The position numbers and the translations under genes were made by a program. 64,000 nt of DNA from Clostridia bacterium. GTDB taxonomy: Bacteria > Bacillota > Clostridia > TANB77 > CAG-465. The stretch is taken from assembly GCA_029256705.1 (NCBI GenBank), contig JAQSXK010000003.1, positions 78,373 through 142,372 of the forward strand, in the 5' to 3' direction. How positions within the stretch are numbered: the first letter of the stretch is position 1; every line of letters starts with the position of its first letter. This document shows, piece by piece, positions 60,369 to 64,000 of the stretch. A model generated the notes under the pieces. The model ran no database searches and had not been told where the DNA came from. It was given only the letters and a program-made list of their open reading frames with translations.

Positions 60369-61859
60369 ATGAATAAAATCACTTTAATTAAATTAAAACA
60401 ATTTATTAGCAAATACGATACTTATATCCTATTTGCTTTTTTATTAATATGTACAATTGGACCGATTATGTTTATTAAACTAGTTGAGTCTGATGAAATA
60501 TGGAATTTCCATAATATTCAAAAGATATATAATGGATTTGAAATATATAAAGAGGCAAATATAATTATAACGCCACTGTTTTTTAATATTGGAGTATTAT
60601 TTTGTAACCTTTTTGGCCTAAGTTTATTGACATTTAAATTATATAATTTATTTTTGATTTCAACATTAATTGTTTTAATATACAAATTTTTTATAAATTT
60701 AAAGATAAGTAAATTAAAATCATTAATATATTCGCTAATAATATATATACCAACTATTTATATAGGTACGGGTGGAGCTAATTATAATATATTAGTCTCA
60801 ATATTTTTTTTAATAGGACTCCAAATTTCTATTAATGAATCGAAATTTAAATCAAAAGCTTTAACTCTCTTGCAAAGTATAATAATATTTTTAATATTCT
60901 TAACAAAGCACAATGTTACTTTATATTATATTTTAGGATTAACAATGAGCGAAGTGTTTCTTTGTAAAAGTAGTTATAAAATTCTTTTAAAGTCTATAAT
61001 AACAAAAGTCGCTATAGCTATAATATTTATAATAAGTTACCTAATTATATTATATTTTAATGGTAGTTTATATGATTTCATAAATTATACAGTTTTAGGT
61101 ATACCAGAATTTTCAAATAACTTTTTTGTTGAAATAGATGCAATTGTAAGTATTGGTATAATGTGTATAATTGTATTAGTATCTTTGATGACACTATTTT
61201 ATAAGAATAATTCTATAAATATAAGTGATGAAATGAAAAGTAATATTGTAAAATTAATGACTTTTGGAGTTTGCATGGAATTTATGGCTTATCCAATTGT
61301 GAATTTATACCATTCAATAACTGGTGCATATATAATATTTATATTAGGATTCTATTTGTTTGATATAATATTTGCTGGTTATTTAGATAAATTTAAAAAA
61401 TATCTAAAAATTCTTGTTTCTCTTATACTAATCGCATTAATTATATATAGTGGATATAACTTAATAAGTTATTTTAGCTTCATAATATCTGATAAATCTG
61501 AGAAAATAGAAATATATGAATATACAATTGTAACAAAGGAGTTAAAAGAAAAAATTACTTATATAAATAATTATATAAAATATAAAGAGAGTTTGGGTAT
61601 TAATGTTGTTATATTTTCTGGACATGCAGGAGTATATATGCTACCACTTGGTAAAAGTAATGGTAGCATGGATTTACCTTTTTTGGGTAATATGGGAAAA
61701 AACGGTGAAGAAGAAATGATCAAAAAATTAGATAGTTTAAAAAACACTGAAATATTAATAGTAAGAGACGAAGATAAACTATTTTGGCAAGAATCTAGAA
61801 TAATTAGAAAACATATAATAGAAAATTATAAATTTACACGGACAAATAGAAGATTTTAA
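60369..61859 (+). CDS. Multi-pass GT-C-type membrane glycosyltransferase-like protein
   Basis: 496 residues with about eleven hydrophobic segments between 15 and 375 and a soluble C-terminal part. The first loop has KLVESDEIWNFHNIQKIYNG, the aspartate-glutamate pattern expected at the catalytic site of GT-C (ArnT/PMT-like) enzymes, and YIGTGGANYNILVSIFFLIG and LTKHNVTLYYILGL fit the fold. It starts four bases after the S1 gene, so it is probably in the same transcript. It could glycosylate surface or secreted proteins; substrate unknown. Confidence 0.6.
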   Translation: MNKITLIKLKQFISKYDTYILFAFLLICTIGPIMFIKLVESDEIWNFHNIQKIYNGFEIYKEANIIITPLFFNIGVLFCNLFGLSLLTFKLYNLFLISTLIVLIYKFFINLKISKLKSLIYSLIIYIPTIYIGTGGANYNILVSIFFLIGLQISINESKFKSKALTLLQSIIIFLIFLTKHNVTLYYILGLTMSEVFLCKSSYKILLKSIITKVAIAIIFIISYLIILYFNGSLYDFINYTVLGIPEFSNNFFVEIDAIVSIGIMCIIVLVSLMTLFYKNNSINISDEMKSNIVKLMTFGVCMEFMAYPIVNLYHSITGAYIIFILGFYLFDIIFAGYLDKFKKYLKILVSLILIALIIYSGYNLISYFSFIISDKSEKIEIYEYTIVTKELKEKITYINNYIKYKESLGINVVIFSGHAGVYMLPLGKSNGSMDLPFLGNMGKNGEEEMIKKLDSLKNTEILIVRDEDKLFWQESRIIRKHIIENYKFTRTNRRF

Positions 61860-61913
61860 TATATATGTTTTATAAAGTATAATTACTTTTTTGATAGTTT
61901 AATTCAAATATAG

Positions 61914-61942
61914 TTGAAAATATTTTTAAATTAGTGTATAAT
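61914..61942 (+). promoter_or_regulatory. Promoter of the winged-helix and NUDIX genes
   Basis: TTGAAA (61914-61919), 17 bases, TATAAT (61937-61942). The leader of about 100 bases has no clear hairpin. Confidence 0.75.
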
Positions 61943-62052
61943 AACTGTATAAATTAATTTAGGAGATATCTATAGTTAAAATTAATTATTAGATATTAGG
62001 TATATATTAATTTTATTGTTAAATTTAAAGTAAAATTTAAGGAGTGATTAAG

Positions 62053-63081
62053 ATGATTAAAGATAAGGAAGTAAAAACGGCTGTATCACCTTTTGCTGTT
62101 AGAGAAAATGAAGTTAAAGTCTTTGATGGTAAAGAGGGATTTGCATCTATAAATCAGGTTGTATTTAAGATGGATATGGGATACATAAATGAATTACATA
62201 TTAAAGCATTAGAAGTTGTAAACGAATTTTCATTTGTAACATCAAGGCAAGTTACGCAAATTTTAAATAAAAGAAATAAATTAGAAGAAATAGAAAAAGA
62301 TAAAAGACAAGATAAAGTTGCTAAGTTACTTGAAGATTTAACAAAATCTAAAGTACTTGCAAGATATTATTTTGAAAGTGGTAGTGGGAAGAGTTCATTT
62401 AGAGTATATGGGCTAGATAAATTAGGAACATATATATTAAAACAAAGAAATATAAATACAAATTGGCAACCAACTGATAATATAAAAGCGGCATATGAGT
62501 TGAAGAGAAAATTAGCAGGCAATCAAATATTAATAGCTTATATGGAGAAGGTTGCAAGTTACTTAGATATTGATGTTAACTTTTTATTATATTCAAAAAA
62601 ATATAATGTAAAATTTAAACCAACAGGTGGACTTATAAGATTAAAAGATGGTACAAATGAAGTAAATTATGTATTTGAAGTTGTAAGAAGAAATGAAGAT
62701 TGGCAAAATAACTTTGCGACTAAGATACAATTGTATTCAGATTTTTTTGAGAACTTCACTAAAAATGATGCAGGACTTTCTGAACTTCCTCAACTTGTAT
62801 TTGTTGGAGAAGATGTTCAACATTTAGCAGAAATGTTCAGAGTTGTTAAACAAATAACAGGGATTTTAAAAGATAATGAAGTATATTTTACAACTGATTT
62901 AAGACAATTAGAAGATTCATTAGAAAATTCAATAAGTATTTTTGAACAAGATAACCTAACTAAAAAGTATAAATTATTAAGTTTAAGTTTAGAAATATTA
63001 AAACCAGGAGAAAAATTAAACGAAACAGCAAATACACTTAAAGCGGATACTAAATTCAATCCTAATATGATAGTAGAATAG
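62053..63081 (+). CDS. Winged-helix, replication-relaxation-like protein
   Basis: 342 residues from ATG 62053, behind AAGGAGTGA; the in-frame GTG 62044 overlaps that site. A winged-helix region at about 50-125 (ALEVVNEFSFVTSRQVTQIL, VAKLLEDLTKSKVLARYYF, GLDKLGTYIL) is followed by a region with KLAGNQILIAYMEKVA, KPTGGLIRLKDG, VFEVVRRNEDWQNNFATKIQ. The order resembles the Replic_Relax family, found on plasmids and integrative elements, whose members bind origins. The exact role here is uncertain; it is the only hint of DNA processing near the secretion operon. Confidence 0.5.
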   Translation: MIKDKEVKTAVSPFAVRENEVKVFDGKEGFASINQVVFKMDMGYINELHIKALEVVNEFSFVTSRQVTQILNKRNKLEEIEKDKRQDKVAKLLEDLTKSKVLARYYFESGSGKSSFRVYGLDKLGTYILKQRNINTNWQPTDNIKAAYELKRKLAGNQILIAYMEKVASYLDIDVNFLLYSKKYNVKFKPTGGLIRLKDGTNEVNYVFEVVRRNEDWQNNFATKIQLYSDFFENFTKNDAGLSELPQLVFVGEDVQHLAEMFRVVKQITGILKDNEVYFTTDLRQLEDSLENSISIFEQDNLTKKYKLLSLSLEILKPGEKLNETANTLKADTKFNPNMIVE

Positions 63082-63089
63082 GTGAACCT

Positions 63090-63512
63090 ATGAAAAGAAC
63101 TGCAAGAGCCATTATAAGGACAGAGGATGGGTATATATTCATTAGAAGAGAAAAGACAGTAGATAATGAGCATAAGGTATTTTATGCTACTGTTGGTGGT
63201 CATTTAGAACCAGGAGAAACTTTTGAAGATGCATGTATACGTGAAGTGTTTGAAGAATTAGGTATAAAGGTAGAAATAGAAGATATTTTTTACGAAGAAT
63301 ATGTAAATGAATTAGATAAATATGAGAAGTTTTATAATGTAAAATATTTAAGTGGTAAATTAGGAACAGGTAAAGGCGAGGAATTTACTAATATTGATAT
63401 TGATAAATATGGAAAGTATGAAATAGTATGTGTAAGCAAGGATGAATTAAAAAATTGCAATATACTTCCTTATAAGATTAAAGAAAAATTAATTAATGAA
63501 GTAAATAATTAA
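63090..63512 (+). CDS. NUDIX hydrolase
   Basis: 140 residues. The NUDIX box is complete at residues 37-59 (GHLEPGETFEDACIREVFEE then LGI), which binds Mg2+ and cleaves nucleoside diphosphates linked to another group. The start is ATG behind TAGGTGA, eight bases after the winged-helix gene. The substrate cannot be predicted from the sequence; house-cleaning of oxidised nucleotides or related compounds is usual for this size. Confidence 0.9.
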   Translation: MKRTARAIIRTEDGYIFIRREKTVDNEHKVFYATVGGHLEPGETFEDACIREVFEELGIKVEIEDIFYEEYVNELDKYEKFYNVKYLSGKLGTGKGEEFTNIDIDKYGKYEIVCVSKDELKNCNILPYKIKEKLINEVNN

Positions 63513-63519
63513 ATTAGTT

Positions 63520-63559
63520 AAAGTAGTCATGAATTGTATATTTCAGACTACTTTTTTAT
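63520..63559 (+). terminator. Terminator before the rRNA operon
   Basis: AAAGTAGTC (63520-63528) and GACTACTTT (63546-63554) form a perfect 9-bp stem with a T run. Confidence 0.85.
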
Positions 63560-63640
63560 TTGTAAAAACTCTTAATTAATTTAATATATGTCGAATTAGG
63601 TAGAAATTTTTAAAAAATTAAAGAATTTTTATAAAATATA

Positions 63641-63669
63641 TTGACAAATAGAAATAAAAATGTTATCAT
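63641..63669 (+). promoter_or_regulatory. rRNA promoter P1 (candidate)
   Basis: TTGACA (63641-63646), 17 bases, TATCAT (63664-63669). A TATAAT at 63669 also exists, but its 22-base spacer is too long. Confidence 0.55.
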
Positions 63670-63768
63670 ATAATACGTCGTTGAGACGTGTCATTAAATA
63701 GCGAAAATATACAGACAAAACAAGGTCAATAATATTTTCATTTTTTTATGATTTTTTTAACAAAAGTA

Positions 63769-63797
63769 TTGACAAGATGTCGAAACTGTGTTAAAAT
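63769..63797 (+). promoter_or_regulatory. rRNA promoter P2
   Basis: TTGACA (63769-63774), 17 bases, TAAAAT (63792-63797), about 145 bases before the mature 16S start. Two strong tandem promoters are typical of rRNA operons. Confidence 0.8.
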
Positions 63798-63943
63798 ATA
63801 AACAGTCACTTAACGTGGCACAAGAGCACATTGAAAAATAAACAATACAAAGTTAAAACCTTAAAAATGGTTGTAGTTAAATACAACTAAAAGTACAAAC
63901 AAAAAAGTAAATTCGCATAGCATAAAGTTATGAGAATAGAATT
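63798..63943 (+). other. rRNA operon leader
   Basis: About 145 bases of untranslated precursor RNA. A hairpin GTTGTA with TACAAC (about 63869-63886) is visible. One arm of the 16S processing stem is expected here, but the other arm lies beyond the window. Confidence 0.5.
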
Positions 63944-64000
63944 TTAAACGAGAGTTTGATTCTGGCTCAGGATGAACGCTGGCGGCGCATTTAAGACATG
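63944..64000 (+). rRNA. rrs: 16S ribosomal RNA, 5' end only
   Basis: AGAGTTTGAT at 63951 corresponds to position 8 of the E. coli 16S rRNA, and TCTGGCTCAGGATGAACGCT follows. So the mature end is near 63944, and only the first 57 or so bases are present. The stretch GGCGGCGCATTTAAGACATG differs from the usual clostridial GGCGGCGTGCCTAACACATG, which points to a divergent lineage. Confidence 0.95.

Noticed and set aside
45733..63512. Secretion operon considered as an integrative conjugative element
   Set aside because: No relaxase, coupling ATPase, integrase or att repeats seen; flanked by housekeeping genes.
63641..63674. TTGACA paired with TATAAT 22 bases downstream as rRNA promoter
   Set aside because: The spacer is too long; TATCAT at 17 bases is preferred.
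1..64000. tRNA genes
   Set aside because: I looked through the gaps between genes and saw no cloverleaf-like sequence with a T-loop motif.

Overview
This window comes from a strongly AT-rich, endospore-forming Firmicute of the class Clostridia. The signs are AAGGAGG-type ribosome binding sites, frequent GTG/TTG starts, an S10-spc-alpha ribosomal protein cluster, several sporulation and germination genes, and the 5' end of a 16S rRNA gene at the right edge. The precise lineage cannot be fixed from the sequence alone; an uncultured gut clostridium is my guess.

Layout. 1-636: 3' part of thyX. 796-11433: S10 and spc operons from rpsJ to secY in canonical order, but with no rpmD (L30) between rpsE and rplO. 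11.6-28.7 kb: a block between secY and adk, which are normally close neighbours. It holds a gerA-family germinant receptor operon (A, C, a small two-helix protein, two B genes of which the first is frameshifted), then two collagen-like spore-surface protein genes and a peptidoglycan hydrolase gene. Each of these last three has a match to the mother-cell SigK promoter pattern with exactly 16 bases of spacing. 28.8-35.0 kb: tsaC/sua5, then adk-map-infA-rpmJ-rpsM-rpsK-rpsD-rpoA-rplQ. 35.2-45.5 kb: mixed housekeeping and sporulation genes (tmcAL, rnhA, spoIIM, a DivIVA-like gene, spoIIP, two GT-C-type membrane proteins, a frameshifted pgi, a double-OB-fold SSB-like protein, an M23 peptidase). 45.7-60.4 kb: a type IV secretion-like operon (VirB2-like pilins, a PrgI-like protein, a two-part VirB4, a two-part VirB6, at least six small single-helix secreted-domain proteins, a 1,020-residue M23 plus GH24 wall hydrolase, an S1-domain protein). 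60.4-63.5 kb: a membrane glycosyltransferase-like gene, a winged-helix protein and a NUDIX hydrolase. 63.6-64.0 kb: rRNA promoters, leader and the start of 16S.

Main discovery. The hydrolase gene starting at 19020 is split by an 8,619-bp element (19401-28025) whose last gene is a large serine recombinase. Both junctions share TGGGTA. Joining them there restores one frame of 218 codons, with an M15 peptidase domain followed by a peptidoglycan-binding domain. The join falls just before the codon for the predicted third zinc-ligand histidine. The two element ends, joined, form a recombinase-site-like inverted repeat (11 of 12 bases matching) around the core. With the SigK-like promoter in front of the split gene, this looks like a skin-type element removed during sporulation to rebuild a spore or mother-cell wall hydrolase. 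The element carries a helicase-nuclease gene and an uncharacterised partner, so it may also be a phage-defence carrier.

Other points: two single-base frameshifts (first gerB, pgi), an L17 with a large insertion, a terminator-like hairpin enclosing the spoIIP start site, and a secretion operon with no visible coupling protein, relaxase or integrase, which suggests a resident, non-conjugative role.
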